From contig NZ_CP010945.1 of assembly GCF_000293885.2 (NCBI RefSeq), positions 6,220,001 through 6,284,000 of the forward strand: 64,000 nucleotides of DNA, read 5' to 3'. Of the stretch, positions 27,599 through 36,033 are shown one piece after another (the stretch's first letter is position 1; the number at the start of each line of letters is the position of its first letter). The notes below the pieces were generated by a model that was not told the origin of the DNA, ran no database searches, and saw only the letters and a list, made by a program, of their open reading frames with translations. The translations under genes were made by a program, and so were the position numbers. This stretch comes from Pseudomonas fluorescens NCIMB 11764 (GTDB taxonomy: Bacteria; Pseudomonadota; Gammaproteobacteria; Pseudomonadales; Pseudomonadaceae).

Positions 27599-27801
27599 CC
27601 TTGTGAACAGACCTGCATTTCACGGCTGAAAGCCCCGTTTCATAAGGGCTTTGCTCAGATCGGGCGTTTTTTACTCACATAAAAAAACCCAAGATTTCAT
27701 TGACTTGGCGCTCTGACGCGGTTAGCGCTGGCGTCCTCAATGGCTATGACTCCAGCGTACCGCGTCCGTTCGCTTTGTTTACCCTCACCAACCGCCAGAT
27801 G

Positions 27802-27833
27802 CAACAACGCCCCGCATAAGCGAGGCGTTGTTG
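27802..27833 (-). terminator. Hairpin downstream of the FKBP gene
   Basis: caacaacgcc / ggcgttgttg arms with an extended stem. It lies 17 bp after the FKBP stop on the minus strand. The T-run is poor, so it may be a weak terminator or a 3'-end stabiliser. Confidence 0.55.
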
Positions 27834-27849
27834 TCAGAGCAGACGCTGA

Positions 27850-28566
27850 TTACTTCGCGGCGTCGTCTTGCTTGGCTGGATCCTTGATCGCCAGCAGTTC
27901 CAGGTCGAATACCAGCACCGAGTTGGCTGGAATCGCCGGGCTTGGGCTTTGGGCGCCGTAAGCCAGTTCGCTAGGGATGTACAGTTTGTACTTCTCGCCA
28001 ACGTGCATCAGTTGCAGGCCTTCGACCCAACCCGGAATCACGCCGCTAACCGGCAGATCGATCGGACTGCCGCGCTCGACGGAGCTGTCGAAGACGGTGC
28101 CGTTGGTCAGGGTGCCGGTGTAGTGAACAGTCACCACGTCAGTCGGCTTAGGCTGTGGGCCATCCGCTTTTTTGATCACTTCGTATTGCAGGCCCGAAGC
28201 AGTGGTGGTGACACCGGCTTTCTTGGCGTTGTCTTCGAGGAATTTCTTGCCGGCGGCTGCCGACTCTTCACTCATTTTGGCCATGCGCTCTTCAGCGCGC
28301 TTTTGCAGCGCGGCGAAGGCTTCGACGAGTTCTTCGTCCTTCAGCTTCTGTTCTTTCTTGCCGACGGCATCTTCGATGCCCTGGGCTACGGCTTTGGAGT
28401 CCAGGTCATCCATGCCTTCCTGAGCCAGGCTCTTGCCCATGTTCAGGCCAATCCCGTAGGAAGCTTTTTGCGCCGGGGTTTTCAGCTCTACGCTGGTCTG
28501 CGAATCACAACCCGCAAGTACCAGGCTAACCAGGGCCACCGCCGCCGCCAACCGATGCTGTTTCAT
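27850..28566 (-). CDS. Lipoprotein FKBP-type peptidyl-prolyl isomerase (Mip/FkpA-like)
   Basis: 238 residues. A lipoprotein signal peptide ends in the lipobox LAGC (C20). The helical dimerisation domain (about 25-120) precedes the C-terminal FKBP domain: VTVHYTGTLTNGTVFDSS, GVIPGWVEGLQLMHVGEKY, IPSELAYG, LVFDLELL. This is the Mip/FkpA architecture: a periplasmic or outer-membrane-anchored folding catalyst and chaperone. Confidence 0.93.
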   Translation of the reverse strand: MKQHRLAAAVALVSLVLAGCDSQTSVELKTPAQKASYGIGLNMGKSLAQEGMDDLDSKAVAQGIEDAVGKKEQKLKDEELVEAFAALQKRAEERMAKMSEESAAAGKKFLEDNAKKAGVTTTASGLQYEVIKKADGPQPKPTDVVTVHYTGTLTNGTVFDSSVERGSPIDLPVSGVIPGWVEGLQLMHVGEKYKLYIPSELAYGAQSPSPAIPANSVLVFDLELLAIKDPAKQDDAAK

Positions 28567-28826
28567 GCTATTTCCTTGTTCATGCGCCTAAAGGGCAATC
28601 GAGTAAAGCCGCGAGCTTATCAGGCGGCCACGACCAATGGCTACCGGCATGAGAGCAGGAAACTTCTGATAAGTTCAGGTGTTTTAACGCATTTCCGGAA
28701 TCAGATGATGAAGCCTCTGTCATCTTCGCCTCACAGACACAACTGAGCAGTCCCACAACATCTGACGTAATGGCCACTTGCCGCACGCCTGTAGCTGAGG
28801 CATAAGAGAGCGACAAATCGACAAGG

Positions 28827-30644
28827 ATGTTTATCTTGCACCTCTTTTATCGCTTGCTGGTTCTGATCGTTCTGTTGCTGGGCGTGTGCCTGGCCGTGAT
28901 TCTGTATTACGTCGCCAACCCGAAATTGCCGACCTGGACGCCTGCGCAGCAGGTGCATTATCTCGAGCAGTGGAGCGCGACGGACCGCCAGACCTACTAC
29001 TTCACGCCTCAAGGCACCCAAGTCAAAGGCTTGCGCTACGACTGGTTCAACGCGCTCGAACTGCCTTTTTCGCAACAGCGCTTTGCCGCTCCGGAATACC
29101 TCGCACGCTTCGGTTTTCTGGTCGATCCCGCGCAGAAAGCCACGCCCAATAACCCCGGCAACCTGCCCGTGGGCTTTGCCCGTCATCAAAACCCAGGCAG
29201 CCCGGATCAGTTTCTGGACATTACCTGTGCCGCCTGCCACACCGGCGAGTTGCGTTTCAACGGCCAGGCTATCCGCATCGATGGTGGTTCGGCACAGCAT
29301 GTCTTGCCTTCCAGCGTTCCGACACTGCGCGGTGGCAGTTTCGGACAGGCACTGGTCGCCAGTCTCGCTTCGACATACTACAACCCATGGAAATTCGAAC
29401 GTTTCGCTCGCAACGTGCTGGGCCAGGACTACGACGCCCGGCATCAACAACTGCGTAAAGACTTCAAGACCTCTCTCGACACCTTCCTGAAAGTCGCCTG
29501 GAACGACACCCACCGCGGGCTCTACCCGACCGAGGAAGGCCCTGGCCGTACCGACGCGTTCGGACGCATTGCCAACGCCAGTTTCGGTGACGCGATATCA
29601 CCCACCAACTATCGGGTAGCCAACGCGCCGGTCGACTATCCACAACTGTGGGACATGTGGACCTTTGACTGGGTCCAGTGGAACGGCTCGGCACAGCAGC
29701 CTATGGCGCGCAATATCGGTGAGGCCCTGGGGGTAGGCGCCACGCTGAACTTCTTCGACAGCAACGGGCAGCCCCTCAAGGGCGACAATCGCTACCCGTC
29801 CAGCGTCCGGGTGCGCGATTTACACCAGATCGAAGAAACCCTGCAGCGACTCAAGCCGCCGGCCTGGCCGGAAGCCCTGCTGGGTGCCATCGACAAACCG
29901 CTGGCGGCCAAGGGGCGTGCGCTGTTTGCAGAGAACTGCGCCGGTTGCCACGTTCCGCGGGCGACCCAGGAAGGCGAACGCTGGGTACAGCATTTGCACA
30001 TGCTGCCCGTCGACGTCATCGGCACCGATCCGACTGCCGCGAACAACATCGCCAACCACCGTTTCGATCTGACGGCTCTGCAATGGGACCCGGCGGAGCT
30101 TGCGCAAATGGACGTCAAGTTGCACCCCGAACCCAAGGAACCGCTGGATCTGAGCCAGCTGTCAGTGGCCAAGGGCCTGGCCTACGTCACTGCGTTCGTA
30201 GAAAACCGCGCTTACCGTGAGGCCAAGGTCACAGCGGAGGAGAAAACCAAGCTCGACGGTTTCGGCCTGCCGATCGGCGTTCGAGAAAAAGTGGCCTACA
30301 AGGCGCGGCCACTGGCGGGCGTGTGGGCGACGGCGCCGTTTCTGCATAACGGTTCGGTGCCGAGCATTTACCAACTGCTATCGCCCCAGGATGAACGCGC
30401 GACCACTTTCTACAAAGGCACGTTCGACTACGACCCGCGACACCTGGGCTATCGCACCGAAGCCTTCACCAACGCATTCCTCTTCGACACGCGCTTGACC
30501 GGCAACCACAACAGTGGCCACGAATTCCGCGCCGGTGAGCGTGGCAACGGAGTGATCGGCCGGTTGTTGCAACCCGAGGAGCGCTGGGCGCTGTTGGAGT
30601 ACCTGAAAGTGTTGGGCGGCCCGCTGGAGGCGCAACTGCCATGA
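28827..30644 (+). CDS. Membrane-anchored di-heme cytochrome c peroxidase-like protein
   Basis: 605 residues. One N-terminal membrane helix (about 4-27) with the remainder periplasmic. Two c-type heme motifs: C134-AACH and C371-AGCH. This is longer than classical bacterial CcpA/MauG (about 330-370), so the fold is extended. The downstream catalase-like gene overlaps it by 4 bp (ATGA), implying a functional pair in peroxide handling or heme-based oxidation. The electron donor is unknown. No strong SD is seen at the start. Confidence 0.85.
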   Translation: MFILHLFYRLLVLIVLLLGVCLAVILYYVANPKLPTWTPAQQVHYLEQWSATDRQTYYFTPQGTQVKGLRYDWFNALELPFSQQRFAAPEYLARFGFLVDPAQKATPNNPGNLPVGFARHQNPGSPDQFLDITCAACHTGELRFNGQAIRIDGGSAQHVLPSSVPTLRGGSFGQALVASLASTYYNPWKFERFARNVLGQDYDARHQQLRKDFKTSLDTFLKVAWNDTHRGLYPTEEGPGRTDAFGRIANASFGDAISPTNYRVANAPVDYPQLWDMWTFDWVQWNGSAQQPMARNIGEALGVGATLNFFDSNGQPLKGDNRYPSSVRVRDLHQIEETLQRLKPPAWPEALLGAIDKPLAAKGRALFAENCAGCHVPRATQEGERWVQHLHMLPVDVIGTDPTAANNIANHRFDLTALQWDPAELAQMDVKLHPEPKEPLDLSQLSVAKGLAYVTAFVENRAYREAKVTAEEKTKLDGFGLPIGVREKVAYKARPLAGVWATAPFLHNGSVPSIYQLLSPQDERATTFYKGTFDYDPRHLGYRTEAFTNAFLFDTRLTGNHNSGHEFRAGERGNGVIGRLLQPEERWALLEYLKVLGGPLEAQLP

Positions 30645-31810
30645 TCATGACCACCTTCAAAAAGGATTTGCCGATGCTCGCCCGATTCTGGTTGTGGCTG
30701 GGCCGCCTGCTCGGCAAAACCCTGCTGATTCTGCTGTGCGTCGGCCTGCTCGGATGGGCGCTGGTCACTGCCTGGTATGCCTGGCAGCACCGCGGCCCGG
30801 TCTCGGCACTGGAGCAGATTCCGGAGGGCGAAGCCGCCATGACCCGGGATGTGATTCAGACTGCCGTGCGCATTGTCGACCAGCACCGTGAAAGCACCCG
30901 CTACCTGCGCGACGCCCACGCCAAGGCCCATGGCTGCGTGAAAGCCGAGGTACAGGTGTTGCCGGAACTGGCGCAGGACCTGCGCCGCGGCGTCTTCAGC
31001 GAACCGGGCAAGCGCTGGCAGGCGACCATGCGCCTGTCCAACGGCAACGCTTATCCGCAGTTCGACAGCATTCGGGATGCCCGGGGCATGGCGATCAAAT
31101 TGTTGGATGTGCCGGGCAAGCCACTGCTGGGCGATCGCCAAGGGCAACACGAGCAGGACTTTGTGATGTTCAGCCATCCGAACTTCTTTGTCAGCGATGT
31201 CGCCGAGTACCGTCAGAATGTCGCGGCTCAGGCTGACGGAAAAAAGATCATGGCGTTTTTTCCTGGCTGGGATCCGCGCACCTGGCAGGTCCGTCATTTG
31301 TTCATCGCCCTGGCGACACTGTCCCCGCCGCCGGAAAGCCCGACACGCACCACTTATTTTTCGGTATCGCCGTATAAATTCGGCGAGGCCAACGCCAAGT
31401 TCCGGGTGATGCCGGATTCGGACAACTGCCCGGCCTACACCTTGCCCAAGCAGAACCAGGATCTGCCGAACTTCCTGCGCAGCGCCCTGACTCAACAGTT
31501 GTCCACGGACCGGGTGCCGGCGTGTTTTGTCTTGCAGATCCAGCGCCAGGATGCGAACAGGTTCATGCCGATCGAAGACACCAGCATCGAGTGGCGCGAG
31601 CAGGATGCGCCGTTCGAAACCGTGGCCCGGATCACCCTGCCCCCTCAGGACTTCGACACCCCGGCGCAAAATCTGCAATGCGACAACCTGTCATTCAATC
31701 CATGGTTCGGCCTGGAGGCTCATCGTCCGATTGGCGGTATCAACCGGCTGCGCAAAGCCGTGTACGAAGCGGTCAGCGACTACCGGCACAGTCGAAACGC
31801 CGAGCAGTAA
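30641..31810 (+). CDS. Catalase-superfamily heme protein, membrane-anchored
   Basis: 389 residues. N-terminal hydrophobic helix (about 16-40), then a catalase-like core: KAHGCVKAEVQVLPELAQDL, ATMRLSNGNAYPQFDSIRDARGMAIKLLDVPG, QDFVMFSHPNFFV. It is shorter than monofunctional catalases (about 480-700) and resembles the catalase-related peroxidase/SrpA-like group. ATG overlaps the di-heme gene's stop; a second ATG follows two codons on. Co-translated with the cytochrome. Confidence 0.83.
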   Translation: MIMTTFKKDLPMLARFWLWLGRLLGKTLLILLCVGLLGWALVTAWYAWQHRGPVSALEQIPEGEAAMTRDVIQTAVRIVDQHRESTRYLRDAHAKAHGCVKAEVQVLPELAQDLRRGVFSEPGKRWQATMRLSNGNAYPQFDSIRDARGMAIKLLDVPGKPLLGDRQGQHEQDFVMFSHPNFFVSDVAEYRQNVAAQADGKKIMAFFPGWDPRTWQVRHLFIALATLSPPPESPTRTTYFSVSPYKFGEANAKFRVMPDSDNCPAYTLPKQNQDLPNFLRSALTQQLSTDRVPACFVLQIQRQDANRFMPIEDTSIEWREQDAPFETVARITLPPQDFDTPAQNLQCDNLSFNPWFGLEAHRPIGGINRLRKAVYEAVSDYRHSRNAEQ

Positions 31811-31818
31811 GCAGAAAC

Positions 31819-31846
31819 GAAAAAAGCGACCCGCGGGTCGCTTTTT
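31819..31846 (+). terminator. Terminator after the catalase-like gene
   Basis: aaaaaagcgacccgcgggtcgctttttc: perfect stem aaagcgaccc/gggtcgcttt with a T-run, 9 bp after the stop. Confidence 0.9.
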
Positions 31847-31879
31847 CAATGGAAGCCAGCAAAGCCAAACTCCAGACAG

Positions 31880-31905
31880 CAAAAAGCCCGCATTGAGCGG
31901 GCTTT
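31880..31905 (-). terminator. Terminator of tRNA-Val/tRNA-Asp unit 2
   Basis: On the minus strand aaagcccgctcaatgcgggctttttgc: GC stem plus T-run, 41 bp past the 3' end of the downstream tRNA-Asp. Confidence 0.85.
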
Positions 31906-31945
31906 CCGTGGTGACCTGGCGTTCAGCGTTCCAGATTACCGAATA

Positions 31946-32022
31946 TGGCGCAGCGGACGGGACTCGAACCCGCGACCCCCGGCGTGACAGGCCGGTATTC
32001 TAACCGACTGAACTACCGCTGC
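31946..32022 (-). tRNA. tRNA-Asp (GTC), copy 2
   Basis: 77 nt with encoded CCA. Acceptor stem GCAGCGG/CCGCTGC, discriminator G. Anticodon GTC in CCTGTCACG, T-arm GGTTCGAGTCC. Confidence 0.97.
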
Positions 32023-32041
32023 GCGTAGCGTTGAAAGTAAG

Positions 32042-32117
32042 TGGTGGGTGATGACGGGATCGAACCGCCGACATTCTGCTTGTAAGGCAGACGCTCTCCC
32101 AGCTGAGCTAATCACCC
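32042..32117 (-). tRNA. tRNA-Val (TAC), copy 2
   Basis: 76 nt with encoded CCA. Acceptor stem GGGTGAT/ATCACCC, anticodon TAC in CCTTACAAG, T-arm GGTTCGATCCC. 19 bp before tRNA-Asp on the minus strand. Confidence 0.97.
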
Positions 32118-32239
32118 TTTACCTTCGTTGCGGGGCGCATTGTGCCACAGATTTTCATAACGTGTTGATTTAATTGATAAATAACTCAAAAAAATCTGAA
32201 AACCGGTGAAACGACGCATCCTGCAGGAACTTCAGGCAG

Positions 32240-32264
32240 AAAAAAACCCGCGTTAGCGGGCTTT
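32240..32264 (-). terminator. Terminator of tRNA-Val/tRNA-Asp unit 1
   Basis: On the minus strand aaaagcccgctaacgcgggttttttt: GC stem with T-run, 41 bp past the upstream tRNA-Asp and before the second copy. Confidence 0.85.
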
Positions 32265-32305
32265 TCCGTGGTGACCTGGCGTTCAGCGTTCCAGGTTACC
32301 GAATA

Positions 32306-32382
32306 TGGCGCAGCGGACGGGACTCGAACCCGCGACCCCCGGCGTGACAGGCCGGTATTCTAACCGACTGAACTACCGCTGC
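32306..32382 (-). tRNA. tRNA-Asp (GTC), copy 1
   Basis: Identical in sequence to the copy at 31946-32022, exactly 360 bp away. Anticodon GTC, CCA encoded. Confidence 0.97.
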
Positions 32383-32401
32383 GCGTAACACTTGAAGCGA
32401 A

Positions 32402-32477
32402 TGGTGGGTGATGACGGGATCGAACCGCCGACATTCTGCTTGTAAGGCAGACGCTCTCCCAGCTGAGCTAATCACCC
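32402..32477 (-). tRNA. tRNA-Val (TAC), copy 1
   Basis: Identical to the copy at 32042-32117, exactly 360 bp away. Anticodon TAC, CCA encoded. First gene of the unit after the promoter at 32499-32527. Confidence 0.97.
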
Positions 32478-32498
32478 TTCACTTTCGGTGTGGCGCGC

Positions 32499-32527
32499 AT
32501 TCTACGGAGCGACCTCACCTCTGGCAA
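32499..32527 (-). promoter_or_regulatory. tRNA promoter (sigma-70)
   Basis: On the minus strand TTGCCA, 17-bp spacer, TAGAAT, ending 22 bp upstream of tRNA-Val. The spacer is followed by a GC-rich 'gcgcgcc', a discriminator typical of stringently controlled stable-RNA promoters. Confidence 0.7.
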
Positions 32528-32637
32528 GCACTTTTTTAAATAATTTTTTCAGGCCTTCCAAAGGCTTAGAGAAGGGTTGGCCTATGGCGCCACGAAGAGA
32601 ATAATGCCCCACTTTGTATAAAGGAGAGACTCGCCCC

Positions 32638-33558
32638 ATGTGGTTCAAAAACCTGCTTATCTATCGCCTGACCCAAGATCTGCCTTTTGATGCCGAGGCG
32701 TTGGAAACTGCACTGGCCACCAAACTGGCGCGTCCTTGTGCAAGCCAGGAGTTGACCACCTACGGTTTCGTCGCGCCATTTGGCAAGGGCGAAGATGCAC
32801 CTCTGGTGCACGTCAGCGGCGACTTCCTGCTGATCTCCGCGCGTAAAGAAGAGCGCATCCTGCCGGGCAGCGTCGTGCGCGACGCCGTGAAGGAAAAGGT
32901 CGAAGAGATCGAAGCCGAACAAATGCGCAAGGTCTACAAAAAGGAACGCGACCAGATCAAGGATGAAATCATCCAGGCCTTCCTGCCTCGCGCCTTTATC
33001 CGCCGTTCGTCGACCTTCGCAGCCATCGCACCGAAACAAGGTCTGATTCTGGTCAACTCGGCCAGCCCGAAACGCGCCGAGGACCTGCTGTCCACCCTGC
33101 GCGAAGTCATTGGCACACTGCCGGTGCGTCCACTGACCGTGAAAATGTCCCCGACCGCCACCATGACTGAATGGGTCACAACCCAGAAAGCCGCGGACGA
33201 TTTCTTCGTGCTGGACGAATGCGAACTGCGCGACACCCACGAAGACGGCGGCATCGTGCGCTGCAAGCGTCAGGACCTGACCAGCGAAGAAATCCAGTTG
33301 CACTTGAGCACTGGCAAAGTGGTCACCCAGCTGTCGCTGGCGTGGCAAGACAAACTGTCTTTCGTCCTCGACGACAAGATGGTGGTCAAGCGCCTGAAGT
33401 TCGAGGATCTGCTGCAGGATCAGGCGGAACAGGACGGCGGCGAAGAAGCCCTCGGCCAACTGGATGCCAGCTTCACCTTGATGATGCTGACCTTTGGTGA
33501 TTTCCTGCCGGCGCTGGTTGAGGCGTTGGGTGGGGAAGAGACACCTCAAGGCATCTGA
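32638..33558 (+). CDS. rdgC: Recombination-associated protein RdgC
   Basis: 306 residues beginning [11 protein letters not shown], the family N-terminus, and of the family's usual length. RdgC forms a ring on double-stranded DNA and limits RecA access. Start at 32638 with SD aaaggaga; an in-frame extension to 32614 is unlikely. Followed by a perfect REPIN. Confidence 0.97.
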   Translation: MWFKNLLIYRLTQDLPFDAEALETALATKLARPCASQELTTYGFVAPFGKGEDAPLVHVSGDFLLISARKEERILPGSVVRDAVKEKVEEIEAEQMRKVYKKERDQIKDEIIQAFLPRAFIRRSSTFAAIAPKQGLILVNSASPKRAEDLLSTLREVIGTLPVRPLTVKMSPTATMTEWVTTQKAADDFFVLDECELRDTHEDGGIVRCKRQDLTSEEIQLHLSTGKVVTQLSLAWQDKLSFVLDDKMVVKRLKFEDLLQDQAEQDGGEEALGQLDASFTLMMLTFGDFLPALVEALGGEETPQGI

Positions 33559-33581
33559 TTATACAAATCGGCGGCGCCTGT

Positions 33582-33656
33582 AAAAGATCGCAGCCTGCGG
33601 CAGCGCCTACATGGGAATGCGTTTCCCTGTAGGCGCTGCCGCAGGCTGCGATCTTT
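33582..33656. repeat. Near-perfect REPIN
   Basis: Arms aaaagatcgcagcctgcggc... and ...gccgcaggctgcgatctttt pair over about 30 bp, and the centre (tgggaatgcgtttccc) is itself a small inverted repeat. The T-run at the end also makes it terminator-like for rdgC. Confidence 0.9.
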
Positions 33657-33713
33657 TTTTGCCAGCGGCGTATGCTTAGCTCCCTAACGCTTTCTTACAA
33701 TAAGGATCAGGCC

Positions 33714-34679
33714 ATGCGTGCACTGGCTGCATTGAGTCGTTTTGTCGGCAACACCTTCGCTTACTGGGTTCTGATTTTCGCCGTCGTGGCCTTCTTGCAA
33801 CCGACGTGGTTCATCGGCCTGAAAGGCGCCATCGTCCCGTTGCTGGGGCTGGTGATGTTCGGCATGGGCCTGACCCTCAAACTCGAAGACTTCGCTGAAG
33901 TCGCCCGCCATCCGTGGCGTGTGGCCCTGGGCGTCGTTGCACATTTCGTGATCATGCCCGGTGTGGCATGGTTGCTCTGCCAGGTTTTCCACTTGCCGCC
34001 GGAAATCGCCGTTGGCGTGATTCTCGTCGGCTGCTGCCCGAGCGGCACCTCGTCGAACGTGATGACCTGGCTGGCGCGTGGAGATCTGGCATTGTCGGTT
34101 GCCATCGCCGCCGTGACCACCCTCCTCGCTCCGCTGCTGACCCCTGCATTGATCTGGCTGCTGGCTTCGGCCTGGTTGCCGGTGTCGTTCATGGAGCTGT
34201 TCTGGTCGATCCTGCAAGTGGTGTTGTTGCCCATCGTGCTCGGCGTGGTCGCTCAGCGCCTGCTCGGCGCTCGGGTTCGCCACGCGGTGGAAGTGTTGCC
34301 GCTGGTTTCCGTGGTCAGCATCGTGATCATCGTCACCGCTGTCGTCGCTGCCAGCCAGGCGAAAATCGCAGAGTCCGGCCTGCTGATCATGGCCGTGGTC
34401 ATGCTGCACAACAGCTTTGGTTACTTGCTCGGGTACTTCACCGGGCGTCTGTTCAAGCTGCCCTTGGCCCAGCGCAAATCCCTGGCACTGGAGGTCGGCA
34501 TGCAGAACTCCGGTTTGGGCGCCGCGCTGGCCAGCGCGCATTTCTCACCGCTGGCGGCGGTGCCGAGTGCGTTGTTCAGTGTGTGGCACAACATTTCCGG
34601 AGCACTGCTCTCGACGTATTTCCGCCGGATGAGCGAGAAAGAAGATCGAGAGACAGCAGCTCGACAAGCAACCGAATAA
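33714..34679 (+). CDS. Bile acid:sodium symporter (BASS) family transporter
   Basis: 321 residues with about nine to ten hydrophobic segments. Family motifs are visible: VILVGCCPSGTSSNVMTWLARGDLA split over the core, and LEVGMQNSGLGAALA. BASS proteins move organic anions with sodium; the substrate is unknown. ATG at 33714 after aaggatc; 14 upstream in-frame codons (from 33672) are unlikely to be translated. Confidence 0.92.
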   Translation: MRALAALSRFVGNTFAYWVLIFAVVAFLQPTWFIGLKGAIVPLLGLVMFGMGLTLKLEDFAEVARHPWRVALGVVAHFVIMPGVAWLLCQVFHLPPEIAVGVILVGCCPSGTSSNVMTWLARGDLALSVAIAAVTTLLAPLLTPALIWLLASAWLPVSFMELFWSILQVVLLPIVLGVVAQRLLGARVRHAVEVLPLVSVVSIVIIVTAVVAASQAKIAESGLLIMAVVMLHNSFGYLLGYFTGRLFKLPLAQRKSLALEVGMQNSGLGAALASAHFSPLAAVPSALFSVWHNISGALLSTYFRRMSEKEDRETAARQATE

Positions 34680-34688
34680 GCGACCAGC

Positions 34689-34720
34689 TTGATCCCCGGT
34701 TTAATGATGGGCACTATATT
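34689..34720 (+). promoter_or_regulatory. Possible promoter of the riboswitch-sugE transcript
   Basis: TTGATC at 34689-34694 with CACTAT/TATATT at 34712-34720. The spacing is 17 bp (weak -10) or 20 bp (better -10). It would start transcription about where the first riboswitch hairpin begins. Confidence 0.35.
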
Positions 34721-34726
34721 GCGCAA

Positions 34727-34777
34727 CGCGAGGACGACCTCGCGGCTCGATCGAGTCATTAATCTGGGGACGACCCC
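34727..34777 (+). ncRNA. Guanidine-II riboswitch (mini-ykkC motif)
   Basis: Two hairpins with identical ACGA tetraloops: CGCGAGG-ACGA-CCTCGCG (34727-34744) and GGGG-ACGA-CCCC (34766-34777), with a 21-nt linker. Two stem-loops with ACGR loops just upstream of a gdx/sugE gene are the defining features of the mini-ykkC class, in which two guanidinium ions bind in loop-loop contact. The second hairpin ends 10 nt before the GGAGG SD (34788-34792). Ligand binding would bring the hairpins together and free the SD, switching the exporter on. Confidence 0.92.
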
Positions 34778-34798
34778 GTCAATCGATGGAGGTCTCTC

Positions 34799-35113
34799 AT
34801 GTCCTGGGTCATTCTGTTTTTCGCCGGACTGTTCGAAGTAGGCTGGGCTGTCGGCCTGAAATACACCGATGGTTTCAGCCGCCCTCTTCCCACCGCATTG
34901 ACCGTTGCCGCCATGGCCATCAGCCTTGGCCTGCTCGGCCTTGCCATGAAGGAACTGCCGCTGGGCACCGCCTATGCGATCTGGACCGGCGTGGGTGCGG
35001 TCGGCACGGTCATCGCCGGGATCATTCTGTTTGGTGAGTCCATGGCGCTGTTCCGGCTCGCCAGTGTGGCGTTGATCATTGCCGGGTTGATTGGATTGAA
35101 AGTCAGCACCTAG
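34799..35113 (+). CDS. gdx: Guanidinium exporter Gdx (SugE), SMR family
   Basis: 104 residues with four membrane helices. The essential Glu is in [19 protein letters not shown] (E13), and [15 protein letters not shown] is the SMR signature. The SugE/Gdx subgroup exports guanidinium in exchange for protons as an antiparallel dimer. The guanidine-II riboswitch in the leader strongly supports the guanidinium assignment over quaternary-ammonium efflux. Confidence 0.95.
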   Translation: MSWVILFFAGLFEVGWAVGLKYTDGFSRPLPTALTVAAMAISLGLLGLAMKELPLGTAYAIWTGVGAVGTVIAGIILFGESMALFRLASVALIIAGLIGLKVST

Positions 35114-35130
35114 CCATTGCCGGCTCATAC

Positions 35131-35173
35131 AAAGCCCGCTCCCCCGGTAGTGCCGGGGGAGCGGGCTTTTTCA
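35131..35173. terminator. Strong terminator between gdx and the TenA-like gene
   Basis: aaagcccgctcccccgg / ccgggggagcgggcttt, a 17-bp perfect stem with a small loop, then TTTTTC. Serves gdx, and probably the convergent gene too. Confidence 0.93.
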
Positions 35174-35190
35174 CCGACATGAAAAACCGA

Positions 35191-35988
35191 TCAGCTTTCA
35201 GCCAGCGCCCTGCGCTCACGCGCCGCGACCGGAGCCTTCTCCACAGGTTCAAGCTGCATGCAGCGTTCCAGGAACAGGAACATGTAGTCGTAGCTTTTGC
35301 ACACCGCCTGACGCAACTCAGCCTGCAAGGACTTGCTCGGATTCAATCCTGCCAGCGTGCAGATGATTTCCAGCGCCTCCCATGGATGGGCGTCGTCGTA
35401 CTGGGCATGCATCTTCAGCCACTTCATGGCCCGCTTGCGATCTTCCTCGGGGAACGCTGCCGCATAGACACCACTGGAGCAGACCAGCGCCGACCACTCA
35501 CCTGTCGCGCCTTCAATGGCGTAGTTGGTGGCAGCAATGGCAACGATCAGCGAATCTGCCGAACTGGTGTGCCAGCACCAGTGGCTCAAGGCATGAAGTT
35601 CCGGGGCAACCTGTTGCGCCTGCAGATCTTCCAGGCTGACACCGTGAGCGCGGCTCCAGTGCACCCAGTAATCGGCGTGGTTCAATTCCACACGGATGTT
35701 GCGCATCAACCAGCGGCGCGCCATATCCTCGCCGGGGTGGCGGGCAAAACGGGTCTTGGTCAGGTTCTGGGCCATATATAACGCGAACTGTTCGACCACC
35801 GGCCAACCACCAATCAGGTAGTGACGCATGGTTTTGGCGCTGAGTTTATTGTCTCGCATGCGCCTGTACAGTTCGTGTTCGACAACCCGGCGTTTACTCT
35901 CGCTGCAATCCTGGATCAGTTGCTGAGCCCAGGCGGGGTAACTTGCAGCTTCCATGAGGGGGCCGGTTCTGTTGAATGTGTCGATCAC
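35191..35988 (-). CDS. TenA/heme-oxygenase-fold protein of unknown substrate
   Basis: 265 residues, all helical. Matches the TenA/PqqC-like heme-oxygenase fold by pattern: EHELYRRMRDNKLS, conserved His/Glu/Tyr in NIRVELNHADYWVHW, AATNYAIEGATGEW, HAQYDDAHPWEALEI. The last of these resembles the diiron HDO-type (HExxH-like) ligands, so it may be a metal-dependent oxidase rather than a thiaminase. The GTG at 35988, preceded by AGGA, is preferred; an ATG at 35955 is possible. Upstream of it, rbdA is on the same strand, 46 bp away, so they may be co-transcribed. Confidence 0.8.
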   Translation of the reverse strand: MIDTFNRTGPLMEAASYPAWAQQLIQDCSESKRRVVEHELYRRMRDNKLSAKTMRHYLIGGWPVVEQFALYMAQNLTKTRFARHPGEDMARRWLMRNIRVELNHADYWVHWSRAHGVSLEDLQAQQVAPELHALSHWCWHTSSADSLIVAIAATNYAIEGATGEWSALVCSSGVYAAAFPEEDRKRAMKWLKMHAQYDDAHPWEALEIICTLAGLNPSKSLQAELRQAVCKSYDYMFLFLERCMQLEPVEKAPVAARERRALAES

Positions 35989-36033
35989 TGTCGGGTTCCT
36001 TTTGATTGTGATTGTAAGGATCAGCAAGAGATT

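Noticed and set aside
31946..32477. tRNA cluster as a phage or island attachment site
   Set aside because: No integrase, no direct repeat of a tRNA 3' end other than the tandem tRNA duplication itself, and the flanking genes are core genes.
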